Of a stretch of DNA of 64,000 nucleotides, positions 33,538 to 45,084 are shown piece by piece. This stretch comes from Adiantum capillus-veneris. Taxonomy: Eukaryota; Streptophyta; Polypodiopsida; Polypodiales; Pteridaceae. The notes under the pieces are model-generated. The model saw nothing but the letters and a program-made list of their open reading frames with translations, ran no database searches and was not told where the DNA came from. Each line of letters opens with the position of its first letter. The stretch's first letter is position 1. The stretch spans positions 92,973,029 through 93,037,028 of the forward strand of contig CM043959.1 of assembly GCA_014529385.2 (NCBI GenBank). The letters run 5' to 3'. The position numbers and the translations under genes are program-made.

Positions 33538-33539
<2 letters not shown>
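33199..33539 (+). repeat. Left arm of a long inverted repeat (GA/CT-rich)
   Basis: The text from AGGATCCAAGAGCTCTGGCA to GAAGCTAGGGGGAGACAC reappears in reverse complement at about 37953-38352 with an estimated ~90% match outside the microsatellites. No homology is seen beyond these borders. Frames within it are low-complexity Ser/Leu or Arg/Glu runs and not genes. Confidence 0.8.

Positions 33540-33624
<85 letters not shown>
33540..33624. repeat. (TC)42 microsatellite
   Basis: An uninterrupted run of about 85 bp at the inner edge of the left inverted repeat. Confidence 0.95.
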
Positions 33625-33628
<4 letters not shown>

Positions 33629-34379
33629 ATAGAGGGGAGCAAGTGGATTAGAGGAGAAGTCAAAATTTGTAAGGGGTGATTAAGGCAGTACAAAGCACAC
33701 AGAGTAAGAAGCTGTAGAATATTTAACAATAACTGAATCATGATGATTGAGGCAGTGAGCATAATTAAAATTTGTAGAATCCAAGAGCAGTTGAGGGAGG
33801 TAAAGTGGCAGGAAAAAATTTTCTTCACCGACATCAGTCCGAAGGTTGATTAATCATCTTATTAAGCCCCGGTGTTGTTAACAGCCCGGTTATTCCTGTA
33901 AAATGAGAGCTTAACTCCTTGTTATAGCAGATGATCCAAGTGACGATGTTGTTAATAGCCCACCTTGGCTAAGGAATAAGTTGTAAAAGTTTAACTCGAT
34001 TAATTGAAGTTTACGATGATTTTCATAGCCTTTTTCACATGTTGTTCTTATTCTCTCTCACACCTCTCACAGCCAGAGGTGCCGGGTGCCTTCCCGACTC
34101 ACGTTTCAAACACATATCTCTTGACATCTTTGGTGAATTTTACACAAAACGATCCGAGGTGGGAGGTAAAGATGGAGAATTTAGAGCAGATGATGAAGTT
34201 GATGGAAGAGTTAAGTGCAAATGGTTTCGATGGATAAGTCAACATTTCCAGATTTTTAAAAGATGCTTCAATTGGTTCAAGGATTTCTACTTGAAATGGA
34301 GATCGTAAAGAAGAAAAATCAAATGGATGAAGCTTTGGATGCACCTTGAGATGCGGTATACAATGAGAGGTGAGTCTTT
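33625..34379. other. Spacer with an internal degenerate duplication
   Basis: GTGTTGTTAACAGCCCGGTTATTCC at about 33870 is echoed by ATGTTGTTAATAGCCCACC at about 33944, each followed by TGTAAAA and TTAACTC, so an approximately 75-90 bp unit is duplicated. A weak frame at 34004-34237 (LEQMMKLMEELSANG) may be gag-like. Confidence 0.35.
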
Positions 34380-35141
34380 GATGGATGCGATCCAGAGGGC
34401 TACCTAGAGTGCTATGAGTTAGAAACCAAGGTAAGAGGGATACCAGAAGAGTTAATGATCAGATCCCTTGAGCAGTTAGTGAGTCCAAATTTGAAGGAGC
34501 AGATTCAAGAGGTTACTAAATCCTACAATGATGACTGGAAATATTTCAAAGAAGCTAATGTACAAGTAAGTTATGAGCATTATGCAAGCTATCAAGAATA
34601 GAGTGCAAGTCTACCATACTATGCATATATTCTAGGACAAGTACGATTAAAACTAGAAGCTGTGATTGATGAGTGTATTGTACAAGATGCTACCTTCTTA
34701 TAGGTGAATGATGAAGATATAGTTGAAGCTGTGTATTGAAAGCTGGGTTTAGTAGATGCCTTACGTCAAGTAGAAGTGTTTGAGGGTGAGTCTTTACAGT
34801 CTCAAGATACATAGGGTGAATTTTTCAAAGAACATATACATGCAGTACAGGAGGAAAAGAGATCAAGGAATCAAAACAACGAAGTGGCTAAAGGTCAAGA
34901 AGAAATTGTGCAAGTGAGTGAATGCAGCCATATTCAAGTAGACATGCATGAAGATTTGGTTTCAACTGATACTTTTGCTATTGACTCAGAATTGGAGAAA
35001 ACATTTTCTGGTACAGACTCTACCATAGAGTTGATTAATGATACAGATGTTATAGGTCAAAGCAAGGTCGAAATTGAGACCAGCACAACCATGGATTTGG
35101 GTATCCCAGATTTACCGAATTTGGGTATACCAGATTTTTAG
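34380..35141 (+). pseudogene. Decayed gag-like coding region
   Basis: Reading through several stops gives VRGIPEELMIRSLEQLV, SPNLKEQIQEVTKSYNDDW and, after more stops, an acidic segment at 34884-35141. The first part is reminiscent of the capsid region of plant gypsy gag proteins, but no zinc knuckle or pol domain follows. Low certainty. Confidence 0.35.
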
Positions 35142-35327
35142 GACTTCGTTAAGAAAGAGTATTTGTTTGAAGATCTATAAAATGTTGATTCATAGGGGGT
35201 GTCCTTCTTTGACAAGTTGTTGTGACATCAAGCTACCAAAGTGGAAAATTGATCTTGAATGTGATGATGATGATTCAGAGGCGGTGCAGACTCCTTCTTT
35301 GACAAGTTTTGTGACCTAGAGCTACCG

Positions 35328-35945
35328 ATGTGGAAAATTGATTATGAATTTGGTGTTGATTCAGAGGGATTGCATAGTGAATTGCAATCTCTTGGTGTTG
35401 AATATGATTGGTTTCATTGTGCCGATGATACAGACAAGGTAGTAGATGAAATTTTTAATGTGCATGCTGTGCTTTGTACTACAAAAGTGCAAAGATATAT
35501 GGATGAGGGTGAAAGACATAAAGAGTAGTTTACATCGGATGTATTTAGTATGCATGTCATATGTGGAAATCTTAGTTTACATCATCCTAAGATGTGCAAC
35601 ATGGAGGAACCTTCTGAAGCAATGGACCTAGATCTTATGTGCTTATTGGATGAAGCTTTGGAAGGATTCTCAAATACTGATGCTAAGGATACCAATCAAT
35701 CTAGATTCATGCATGAGCAAGTTTGTCTAGATGTAGCTGATGATGACCTTATGCAGTTGTTGGATGATGCTCTACTTGATTTTAAGCCTCTACAAGATAG
35801 AGAATTATTTTCAAATACATCTTGCAAGCCTAATGAAGAGAGTTTTTCAAAAGACTTGATGTATTCAGATATGCATAATTGGGATTCCAATACTAGTGAG
35901 AGTGAAGGTGCTCTACCAATGCTTTTATCTATGATTGATGATTGA
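35328..35945 (+). pseudogene. Acidic ORFs with an internal repeat, unrecognised
   Basis: A frame at 35550-35945 contains two related blocks, LDLMCLLDEALEGF and DDLMQLLDDALLDF, about 40 residues apart, which suggests a duplicated helical motif. The neighbouring frame at 35328-35528 is also acidic. The repeat and the even codon texture suggest a former protein. No domain is recognised. Confidence 0.35.
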
Positions 35946-36230
35946 CAACTAGATGAGCCAGTTGCAAAGGGGATATGACAGTATTTAGTGATTCCTGATG
36001 CCATATGGGATTTGATGTTACCCTATGATGTAGTGGATTTTGAGCTAGCTTTTGACCCAGGATGTGACAGATATATGCATGGTCTGGGGCAATTAACTTA
36101 TATGCCATATGATTCAGGCGGTTTTCATGAAGATTTGTGGGTTAGTATATGTTTGTGCTCTACTGATTGGGAATTATTGTATTTTACCTATGATCTTGGA
36201 GGATGGTGCAAATTTTTTTAGGGAATGCTC

Positions 36231-36899
36231 ACAGTGGGACAAATGATTGGTTTCCCGTTTGATTCCGAGGGATTACTAAAGTGTCAGTTGTTGCAGATTT
36301 GAAAAGTACTAGTTATCTGTTGTAGCAGGTTGCATGATGATACAAGGTTTTGGTTTTGAGATTATGCTAAGTCAAAAGAGTTCTTGGTTATGCTTTCAAT
36401 AAGATTATATGGTTGGCTTCCAGTTGACTTCTTTGGACAATTGATGAAGTATCTTCACATCTTATGAGTTGTTTTTGCTACCAAAACTTGAAGTAAAGGA
36501 CTTGGTGGCCATTTCATGTGCAAATAGAGTAAGGCATGCTTGAGCTTGACAAGGTTCCCTAAATCGAGCTTGATGGTCAAGCCGTGTGCATCATTAACTG
36601 GAGCATTTGAGCCTGGTGGGGTTCATTGCACAGGTTTTTCATAATTGAATGCTAGTTTGGAGATACGACGGAAAACGGGTCAAAGATATTTGATGGGCAG
36701 CTACCTAATGATTAATCTAGAACATTAATAATAGGGTATAAGCCCTATATTAGTTTTTATATGTTTACCTACGTAGTTTGATGATGGAAAAGAGCTTAAC
36801 ATACCTATAGTAAATTCTGATTGAAGTGAAGTTGGCACAAACTAGAGGTTGTGCAGGTTCGGAGGGGGTGGATGTCGTGTAGCCCCGCTACCATGCTAA
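36231..36899. other. Spacer, no gene recognised
   Basis: TA/TG-rich sequence without open frames of note. Confidence 0.4.
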
Positions 36900-37850
36900 G
36901 AAATATACCAAAAAAGTGTACATCAAGCTTTTGAAGCTTACTTGATGAATGATCAGTGTTCAGGGCTTGGTAACAAGCTATTTTTACAATTAATGTATGC
37001 CAGATGTGGCTTTAAAGGGCCAACAGATTCCTTGATGATGCTAAAAGGGAGTATGCCTAAAGTGAGCATTGATGGGATTTTATGATCAAGAACTGCAGTT
37101 CTTGAAGTAATCTACCGGCTATCTTTATGGCCCGTCGATTGGAGCTTCGATAAAGAAGTTATGACAGTTTTAAGTTTGAGCAAATTGCAGATCCGTATTG
37201 GATTAGGCAATTGGAGCTCAGGGAATAAAAGTGAAATAAATACATAGGTCTAAAATGCTCACTATGTGGAGCGCATTGGTCTTTTTAGATGAGTGAACGA
37301 AGTTATAGTTACCAAGATACCACCAAATTCCGTACCAATCTGGTCGACTCGATCGGAGTGCCATCTGAGCAAGGTTTGTATGTGTTCTATGAAGGTTGAG
37401 AAGTCTATAGGAATTTAAGACTTGTCAAACAGAATCCAGGTTGATGAGATAATATGTCTTGAGGCCGGTGTCAATTGCCACTGCTAAGCTGGATGAATTT
37501 TTTGCATTACTCAAGACACTAATATGAGCAATGAAATTCAAGACGATATTGTCATTTAGGGGCTGTTGGATGTTGATAAGGTTGTGGCAAAGAAGCTCAG
37601 TGAAGTTCTAATCGAATGAAAAGGGAATGCCTTCTAACGAATGTGATCACCTATACTGCATCTTAAAGGTATATGGAAAATTTACGATGATAATGTTAGT
37701 CAAGAACTGCTGGACAAAAATTTTGTGCAAGGCAATGCCCTGGTGAATATGTATGCCAAATGGGGTGTGCTCATAAGGTTGCCCAAAGGCAAGCCTGCCC
37801 CATGAATTAATAAGGCCGCCCAAGGGAAAATTAATTTGACTGCCCATTTT
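36900..37850 (+). pseudogene. PPR (pentatricopeptide repeat) pseudogene fragment
   Basis: Near 36975 the text LGNKLFLQLMYARCGFKG followed by a KGSMPKVSIDGI-like stretch matches the PPR pattern L-(x)-MYA(R/K)CG...(D/G)..MP....W. Near 37640 ECDHLYCILK resembles the start of the next motif, and near 37710 DKNFVQGNALVNMYAKWG matches the following one, with Trp replacing the usual Cys. Several stops and shifts separate them. PPR proteins bind organelle RNA; plants, and ferns and lycophytes in particular, have hundreds. This is a dead piece, perhaps a retrocopy. Confidence 0.5.
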
Positions 37851-37924
37851 AAATTAAGACACACATTGTGTGTGAAGGAGGAAAATAAAATGAGCCATGA
37901 CGTTCAGCAGCCAGGGAGCACAGG

Positions 37925-37955
37925 AGAGAGACACACACACACACACACACACACA
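37925..37955. repeat. (AC)n microsatellite
   Basis: About 13 AC units at the inner edge of the right inverted repeat, exactly where the left arm carries (TC)42. Confidence 0.9.
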
Positions 37956-38210
37956 GAGCATGTCTCCCCCTAGCTTCTCCCATTTTACCTCCTTGTCTTG
38001 CCCCTTTTTTATTATCTTCCTCTTGCTCAAATACCCTTCCTCCCTTCGTCTCTTTGCTTGTGTCCAAGAGCAATAGAAAGAAATGGTTCTTGATTCCTTG
38101 GTTCAAGCACAAGAGAGATCGAGTCTCCTTCTTCCTCCTCTTGCATTGGTTGGAGAACAAGAGAGAGAAAACGAGAGAGAGAACTCTCCTTCAAGCTTTT
38201 CAAGGGCCGA

Positions 38211-38306
<96 letters not shown>

Positions 38307-38352
38307 ATGTGTTTGCCCGTTTTGCTCAAGACACCTTCATGCCACAACTCCT
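37953..38352 (-). repeat. Right arm of the long inverted repeat
   Basis: Reverse complement of 33199-33539, from GTCTCCCCCTAGCTTCTCCC through CATGCCACAACTCCTGGATCC. It differs mainly in its microsatellites: (AC)n and (GA)n where the left arm has (CT)n. Confidence 0.8.
38211..38305. repeat. Compound (AC)29(GA)18 microsatellite
   Basis: An AC run to 38268 is followed directly by a GA run to 38305, inside the right inverted arm. Confidence 0.95.
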
Positions 38353-38439
38353 GGATCCTATCTCCTTCTCATAACCCTCACTTTTCTTCTTTATGCCTCT
38401 CTATGCCATTCCTCCTCCTCCTTGATGCTTTGGTTGGAG

Positions 38440-38442
<3 letters not shown>

Positions 38443-38533
<91 letters not shown>
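38443..38533. repeat. (GA)45 microsatellite
   Basis: An uninterrupted run of about 91 bp, preceded by CTTTGGTTGGAGAACGAGAG, a short copy of text also found at 38143 inside the right arm. Confidence 0.95.
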
Positions 38534-38534
<1 letters not shown>

Positions 38535-38889
38535 CTTTCTCTTGTGTGGCTTGAGCGAGAGATCCACCTTCCTTTTTAACTCACACCAATCCCTCACCTC
38601 CATGCTTCCTTCCCATGCATGCCCTTTCTCCTCTGACTTCACCAAAAACTTCCCTCGTTTCTGCCTCATGCCCCTATTCTCTCTCTTTTCTCCTCGCTTT
38701 CCCCACATTTTTTGCCATATATAGCGTTCCCTAATCTTAGCTTTTCCCCCTCCCTTAGCAACAATGGCGCCGTTGTGAGCATAAAATTCCTCCCCTAATA
38801 ATGTGGCCACGGATTTCTCAATTGCGCCGAGCGCGGCAAAACCGGCCCCAAATATTTTTACCCCAGCATCCAAGCAGTCTCCTGGCAAA

Positions 38890-39554
38890 AGGAATTCTTG
38901 GATTTGACAAATACGATGTGCATTCTTTGACGTGGGCCAAAAATACAAAGCAATGTAGAGGCCAAGGAGGCGTAGCATGTATGACCAAAAAGGGTTTGAA
39001 AGATGTTCCATTGTCAAAGACAATAAGTATAAACGCTACTTATGACTGAAAATCAGCCTACCAAATGGTCAAGTCATGTTTGTGGCTGGTTGCTACATTT
39101 CTCACTATGACTCCAACTTTTATGCTCGCTTGGATATGGATAGAGATCAACCCTTTGTTGAACTGTAGGAAGGCATTGCTCATTACAAGGAACAGGGTTA
39201 AGTCATTGTCTTTGGAGACATGAATGCTCGCACAAATACTTTACAACACGACACACAACAAGTCGACATGCCACATGTCTCAAGAAGAATGGATGACTCA
39301 TACATGTATAATCAAATTTCTAATGATGCAAAAGAATTGGATCACTATGGAAAGTCACTTCTACATATGTGCAATAGTACCAGAATGCTCATTGCAAATG
39401 GTGTATCTCTATGGCAAGGCACCAATGACTTCACATGTAGAAAACACAATGGTGATAGAGTGATTGACTATATGTTGTTTTTGGAAACCACTATAGAATG
39501 CATAAAAAGATTTACACTTGGTGAATGGAATCTGGAATCAGATCATAGGATGGT
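38890..39554 (+). pseudogene. LINE endonuclease domain (5' part of a split LINE)
   Basis: Text in order: KYDVHSLTWAKNTKQCRGQG and GGVACMTKKGL; after a shift, KISLPNGQVMFVAGCYISHY; VIVFGDMNARTN with the catalytic Asp and Asn; FTCRKHNGDRVIDYML; WNLESDHRMV with the terminal Ser-Asp-His. This is the exonuclease-endonuclease-phosphatase fold of LINE endonucleases, which nick the target. Stops (for example after PFVEL and KEQG) and a shift near 39040 inactivate it. Copia B is inserted directly after SDHRMV; the LINE resumes at 45085. It looks unlike the common plant L1 clade and closer to RTE-like LINEs, but I cannot be sure. Confidence 0.8.
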
Positions 39555-39771
39555 TGAAGTCGCGGAGCGGAGCGTGGGTCGACTCTCTCTCTCACACACA
39601 CACACAGCTTACACAGTACACAGTACGCAGAGATCTGTTAGAAGGGTTATCTCCCAAATCCTTAGTATTCACAAAGAATATGTTAGTATATACAAAGAGT
39701 TAGAGGTAAGTGAGTTAGGCGGGCGGCCGGCCATATCCGCATAAGAGGCCACTTGGGCTTTAATCCCAACA
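39555..39771 (-). repeat. Copia B 3' LTR (217 bp)
   Basis: TG...CA borders on the plus strand, with a CT/CA microsatellite at about 39583-39606. The purine tract on the minus strand abuts at 39772. Confidence 0.95.
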
Positions 39772-39786
39772 ACCTCCCACTTAAAG
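39772..39786 (-). other. Copia B polypurine tract
   Basis: On the minus strand AAGTGGGAGGT directly precedes the LTR; it primes plus-strand DNA synthesis. Confidence 0.8.
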
Positions 39787-39855
39787 TCCAATGTGGCACT
39801 TTAAGTAACTGTAAATCTATGAACATAAATGTACAAAGATTTACATGGCTGCCAT

Positions 39856-42800
39856 CTATCCAATGCCCAATAACTCACGACAATGCACAAAGCCCTCTCC
39901 TGGAAGTCCCTTTGTGAGTAGATCAACAGGATTGTCCTTGGTGTGGATCTTCAGCAGTTGTATCTGCTTGTCTTCAAGTACTTCCCTAATGAAGTGATAC
40001 TTCACATCAATATGCTTAGTCTTCGAATGGAACACTGGATTCTTTGCCAATTGTATAGCACTTTGACTATCACAATATAACTCTGGCATATCTGCATTGA
40101 TTCCCAAGTCTGCAACCAATCTACCAAGCCAAATAGCTTCTTTGCATGCCTCATTTGCTGCAACATACTCAGCTTCTGTAGTAGACTGCGTAACACAATC
40201 TTGTAATCGAGATCGCCATGATATGGCACCTCCAGCCAATGTAAAGACATAGCCTGATGTAGATCTCCTCTTATCCAAGTCTCCTGCATAATCTGAGTCA
40301 GTGTATCCTTTGACACTCAAATCCTGACTACCATAGCATATGCGCATACTCTTTGTATGTTTTAAGTATCTCATGATACCTTTCACTGCCTCCCAATGTT
40401 TCTTGCCGGGATTTGACATATATCTGCTAACCACTCCCACTGCAAATGCAATATCCGGACGTGTAGCAATCATTGCATACATCAAACTACCCACTGCAGA
40501 CGCATATGGAATCTTATCCATTTCAGCCTTTTCTTCCTCAGACACAGGACAATCTTGTTTGCTAAGTTTCACATATGGTGGCAATGGAACACTCAATGCC
40601 TTTCCCTTCTCCATATTGAAACGTTGCAAAACCTTGTCAATATACTCTGTTTGAGATAACCAAATCAACTTCTTTGATCTGTCTCTCTCAATGCGCATAC
40701 CAAGTATATGACTTGCCTCACCCATGTCTTTCATGTCAAACGATTTTGCCATCTTTGACTTCAAAGCTGAAATTTCTTCCAAGTGTTTGCCAGCAATCAA
40801 CATGTCATCCACATACAAAATAAGGATCAGCCAACTGCCATCCTTAGCCTTCTTTGTATATAGACAGTGATCGAACTCACTACGTTTGTAGCCTTGAGAA
40901 AGCATAAACTGGTGGAACTTATGGTACCATGCCCTCGGTGATTGTTTTAAGCCATAAATACTCTTTAACAACTGGCATACCAAATGTTCCATGCCTTTCT
41001 CAACAAACCCTTCTGGCTGCTGCATGTAAATTTCCACATCTAAATCACCATGCAAGAACGCTGTCTTGACATCCATTTGGTGCAACACCAAATCCAATAT
41101 AGCAACCAATGCAAGAAAGCATCTCAATGTAGTCATCTTGACCACTGAAGAGAAGACTTCATCAAAGTCAATGCCTTGTTCTTGCTTAAAGCCCTTGGCA
41201 ACAAGCCTTGCTTTGTACTTTGGCTGACTATCATGAGCGGTGATCTTATACCTGTAAACCCATTTACAAGGTAGAGCCTTTTTGCCCTGTGGTAATTTAA
41301 CCAACTTCCATGTCTGGTTTTTATGCAGAGCTGTCATCTCTGACTGCATGGCCAACTGCCATTTTGTCGAGTCAACCACTTGTAATGCTTCCTTGTAACA
41401 AGATGGTTCTCCGCAATCTGTGAGCATGACATAATTTAGAGATGGCACATAACGATCAGGTGGTTTGGAGACACGCTCAGAACGTCTCACCACAATTGAT
41501 TCTGCCTCTCTAGCCACTATAGGCTGTTCCTGAGCCTGACCATGCTGTCTTGATGTGCTAGCACTAGGTCCATCTTCCCTGAAGACAACTCTTATGATCT
41601 CCTCTGTCTTCTCTGGCTTAGCGTAAAACTTGGCTTCATTGAAATGCACATCATTGCTACGAATAAGCTTTCTGGACTCAGGATCCCAAAGCCGGTAACC
41701 CATCTCGCCCGATTCTCCGTAGCCAAGAAATATACACTTCTTGCTCTTTGGTTCTAACTTATTTCTGAACTCCTTAGGAATATGGCTATAAGCTTCACAA
41801 CCAAAGACTCTGAGATGCTTATACGAAGGTGCCTTGCCTGTCCATAGCATCTCGGCCACTGCACTCTTATCCAGAACCCTACTAGGAGACCTGTTGATCA
41901 AATGGACTGCTGTAGCCACTGCTTCCGCCCAAAATCCATCAGGCAACTCAGCATTTGACAACATGCTTCTGACCTTCTCTTGTATGGTCCTATTCTTACG
42001 TTCTGCAACCCCATTCTGTGAAGGATTATATGGTGCAGTAAGTTCCCGCTTAATCCCTTTTGCTTCACAAAAGTCTTGAAAAGCTTTGGAAACGTACTCT
42101 CCACCATTGTCAGTTCTCAAGCACTTCAGCTTCTGACCACTCTGATTCTCCACCAGCTGCAAGAATGTCTTAAAGACCTTGAGCACCTCATCCTTGTGCT
42201 TCAAGAAGTAAACCCATACTTTGCGAGAATAGTCATCTATGAATGTACAAAAGTACGCTGCTCCCCCTAGTGACAAACTAGGCATTGGTCCGCATAGGTC
42301 ACTGTGTACAAGAGCTAACCGTTCGTCCCTACGATTCCTCTTTGATCTGTGCGGTTCCTGTGTTTGCTTACCATAAACACAATGCTCACAAAAGTCGAAA
42401 TCTTGAAATGAAAATCCAGGCAAATAACCATAATGAGAAAGTATTTCCATTCCTCTTTTTGACATATGTCCCAACCTACGATGCCACAGTGACACACTTG
42501 GCTGCTCAATCACATTAGTTACATGGTTTTTAACCTCTGAAACATGTAAAGTGTACAGAGTTCCTGACTTGCTGCCATGTGCTACAGTCATCGAACCTTT
42601 GGAGATCTTCCAAGCGTTGTTCCCAAAAACTGTCACATAACCCGCATCATCCAACTTCCCTGTACTAATCAAGCTCTTTCGGATTGCTGGAACATGTCTG
42701 ACATTCTTGAGCCATAAAGAAGAGCCATTCTGAAACTTCAACTGCACATCTCCCACTCCAAGTATGTCACAAACCTGCTCATTGCCAAGTCTGACATAGT

Positions 42801-43821
42801 CTTTAGTAGCCACATATGATGTAAACCACTCTTTGTGCGGAGAAACATGTAAAGATGCCCCTGAGTCGATAATCCAATCACTCATAGCATGTCCATCCTC
42901 TGCAGTCAAGAAAACAGAATCAAGATTGCTTGTAAGGAAGATGTCACCAGCTGCTATACCAGAATCACTGTCTGAACCAGATCCTGTGACATTCACCTCT
43001 TCAATCTTCACTGAACTCTTCTTTTCATCTTGCTCAAAACTCTTTGTTTTGCCTTTTTCTTGTTTCCACTTCGTACAGTCTCTCTTCATGTGACCCTTCT
43101 TGCCACAATGGTAGCATTCTATGTCATCCTTTGACTTCGAATCACGAGACTTACTTCGGTTTTGTACCTTCTTACCCTTCTTCTCTTTAAACTGTTGTCT
43201 CCCTCGAACGACCAAAGCACTATTGCCTTTGCCTTTGTCAATGTTCTTCCTGTTCACTTCCTCTGTGAGCAAGCTGCCTTCTACATTGGCACTTGTAAGA
43301 CCTTCTGGCGCGACAGAATTACTTAACGCTGTACGAAAAGTATCCCAACTGTCTGGCAAAGTGATTAAGAGAAACATAGCCTTCACTGAATCTGGAAAGA
43401 CTATCTCTTGTGCTGTTAACTGGCTAAAAATTGAGTGAAATTCATTCAGATGATTTGACATGGCTGTCCCTTCCTTCATCTTCAAATCCACCAATTTCTT
43501 GAGCCAGTAAATCTGAGAAGCAGCACTTTGTTTCTCGTACATATCACATAGCTTTTGCCATACGCCATACGCTGTAGTCTCTTCTGCTACGTTGAAGTAA
43601 ACATTTTCTGCCAGTGTCAGCATGATTGTGGAACAAGCTAACTCGTCAAGCTCTTCCCACTCATCTTGAGCCATAAATTCTGGTCTCTCCCCTTTGAGCT
43701 TCAATGGCTTCACTTGTTTTTTCTGCACCAAAACCTACCAAATCTGCTTCTTCCAGAATGGAAAGTTTGTGCCATCCAGCTTCTTTATGTTGTAAAGAGT
43801 CTCACTGTGAGAAGATGCCAT
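39856..43821 (-). CDS. Copia B gag-pol polyprotein
   Basis: The natural start is ATG at 43821 (MASSHSETLYNIKKLDG), in frame with a 1,291-codon run. One TAG at 43735-43737 (after FPFWKKQIW) interrupts codon 29; without it the protein would be 1,321 aa. Numbering from the codon at 43731: gag capsid region ~1-160; zinc knuckle CYHCGKKGHMKRDC 206-219; protease DSGA 289-292; GAG-pre-integrase with HRRLGH ~417-475; integrase core with D478, D541, E577; RT ~805-1050 with YVDD 973-976; RNase H with D1144, E1186, D1221. All catalytic residues that I looked for are present. It ends in TAG at 39856. The polyprotein drives copy-and-paste transposition. The premature TAG could be a disabling mutation or be read through. 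Confidence 0.95.
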
Positions 43822-44862
43822 ATCTGCCAAACTGTTTACTCCTGAGAAAAATCCGGCAGAGTTTCCCCTGTAAACTGGCCTCTGTACACAGTAAACAAGC
43901 TGTAATCAACAAGCTGAACACCTCTCCTCAGGAACTGTCAGTATTTTGAAAATTTTTGACAGAGTCTCCCCTGTAAACTGAGCTCTGGGAACCAAAAGAT
44001 AGCTCAAAAAACAATCATAAATAGCTGACCAGTGACAAATCCTGTAAGCATACACTGTCTCCTCTCTGGGCGATGACAGAACCTGTATCTGTCTCAAGAC
44101 TGAACCCTGAGCAATGCCTCAACGGCCTGACGCATAAGATGCAATCCAGTGTCTACACAAAGTCATACATCCTAAGGGATAAAAGTCGCCGAAGAGGATG
44201 CGTGTAGAGGGGAACTCCAGCAACCTAATCCACCTCACACTGGGTAACCCAGCCCCCAGTGCTTGGCTTCAAAAAACCTCACACACGACCCTCTCAGATG
44301 GCTCAGCAAACTGCCCAGAACTAGCATACATCCTATAATAGACCAATCACTGTCCTATGACCGCTGCGGCGGTCTGTCTGCTAGCGTGACTCACAACTAG
44401 CAGACCCACAATCACAGTACATCAATCTGCAATACATGCCAGTGGTGTCAAGCCGTCGTATGGCCACACCTCCCCTGGAACCTGGCAAGCACAAGAAGTA
44501 GCAATGCAGACTGCAATATATATATCTGATGATATATATGTGTACCTGGTCTATAGATGATGCTCTGAAGACGAATAAGTGATGTATGTCGATGTCGATA
44601 TTGATGTCGACCACCTCCTGCTTGCCAATCTACACAAGACGGATTTCTTTGCGGCTGAAATCTATCTTCTGCTGTAGTGCTCAGAACGAAATTCTGAGGG
44701 CATAAACGGCTTCGAAAGGGGGGTAAAACTCCAGGTCACCTGGTGGAAACGCTCCCGGAATGCCGAGTGTGAATTTTCGAACTCCGGATCCAGAATCTGC
44801 CGGAAAAGTGCGCGCGCGCGCGATTGCGCAAATCCGCACTGAACCAAGGCTCTGATACCAAT
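43822..44862 (-). other. Copia B leader (about 1.04 kb)
   Basis: Unusually long untranslated region between the 5' LTR and gag. It contains a (GC)n stretch at 44810-44822 and several short frames, none convincing. It may hold packaging or dimerisation signals. Confidence 0.6.
44848..44860 (-). other. Copia B primer-binding site
   Basis: Minus-strand TGGTATCAGAGCC, two bases inside the 5' LTR, is complementary to the 3' end of initiator-Met tRNA, the usual primer of plant copia elements. Confidence 0.95.
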
Positions 44863-45079
44863 TGAAGTCGCGGAGCGGAGCGTGGGTCGACTCTCTCTCT
44901 CTCACACACACACAGCTTACACAGTACACAGTACGCAGAGATCTGTTAGAAGGGTTATCTCCCAAATCCTTAGTATTCACAAAGAATATGTTAGTATATA
45001 CAAAGAGTTAGAGGTAAGTGAGTTAGGCGGGCGGCCGGCCATATCCGCATAAGAGGCCACTTGGGCTTTAATCCCAACA
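44863..45079 (-). repeat. Copia B 5' LTR (217 bp)
   Basis: Same sequence and length as the 39555-39771 copy apart from the CT/CA microsatellite balance. Confidence 0.95.
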
Positions 45080-45084
45080 ATGGT

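Larger units (their letters stand above)
39555..45079 (-). mobile_element. Copia B: young, nearly intact Ty1/copia element (5,525 bp)
   Basis: Identical 217-bp LTR borders (TGAAGTCGCGG...AATCCCAACA) flank one long minus-strand ORF. The pentamer ATGGT is present on both sides (39550-39554, 45080-45084), a perfect target-site duplication. The primer-binding site TGGTATCAGAGCC matches the initiator-Met tRNA. The two LTRs differ, as far as I can count, only in the CT versus CA share of one microsatellite, so the insertion is recent. It interrupts a LINE. Confidence 0.97.

Noticed and set aside
33131-33834. Arg/Glu and Ser/Leu repeat proteins across the GA/CT runs, also at 38027-39023
   Set aside because: Products of dinucleotide repeats in three frames. 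No complex sequence supports them.
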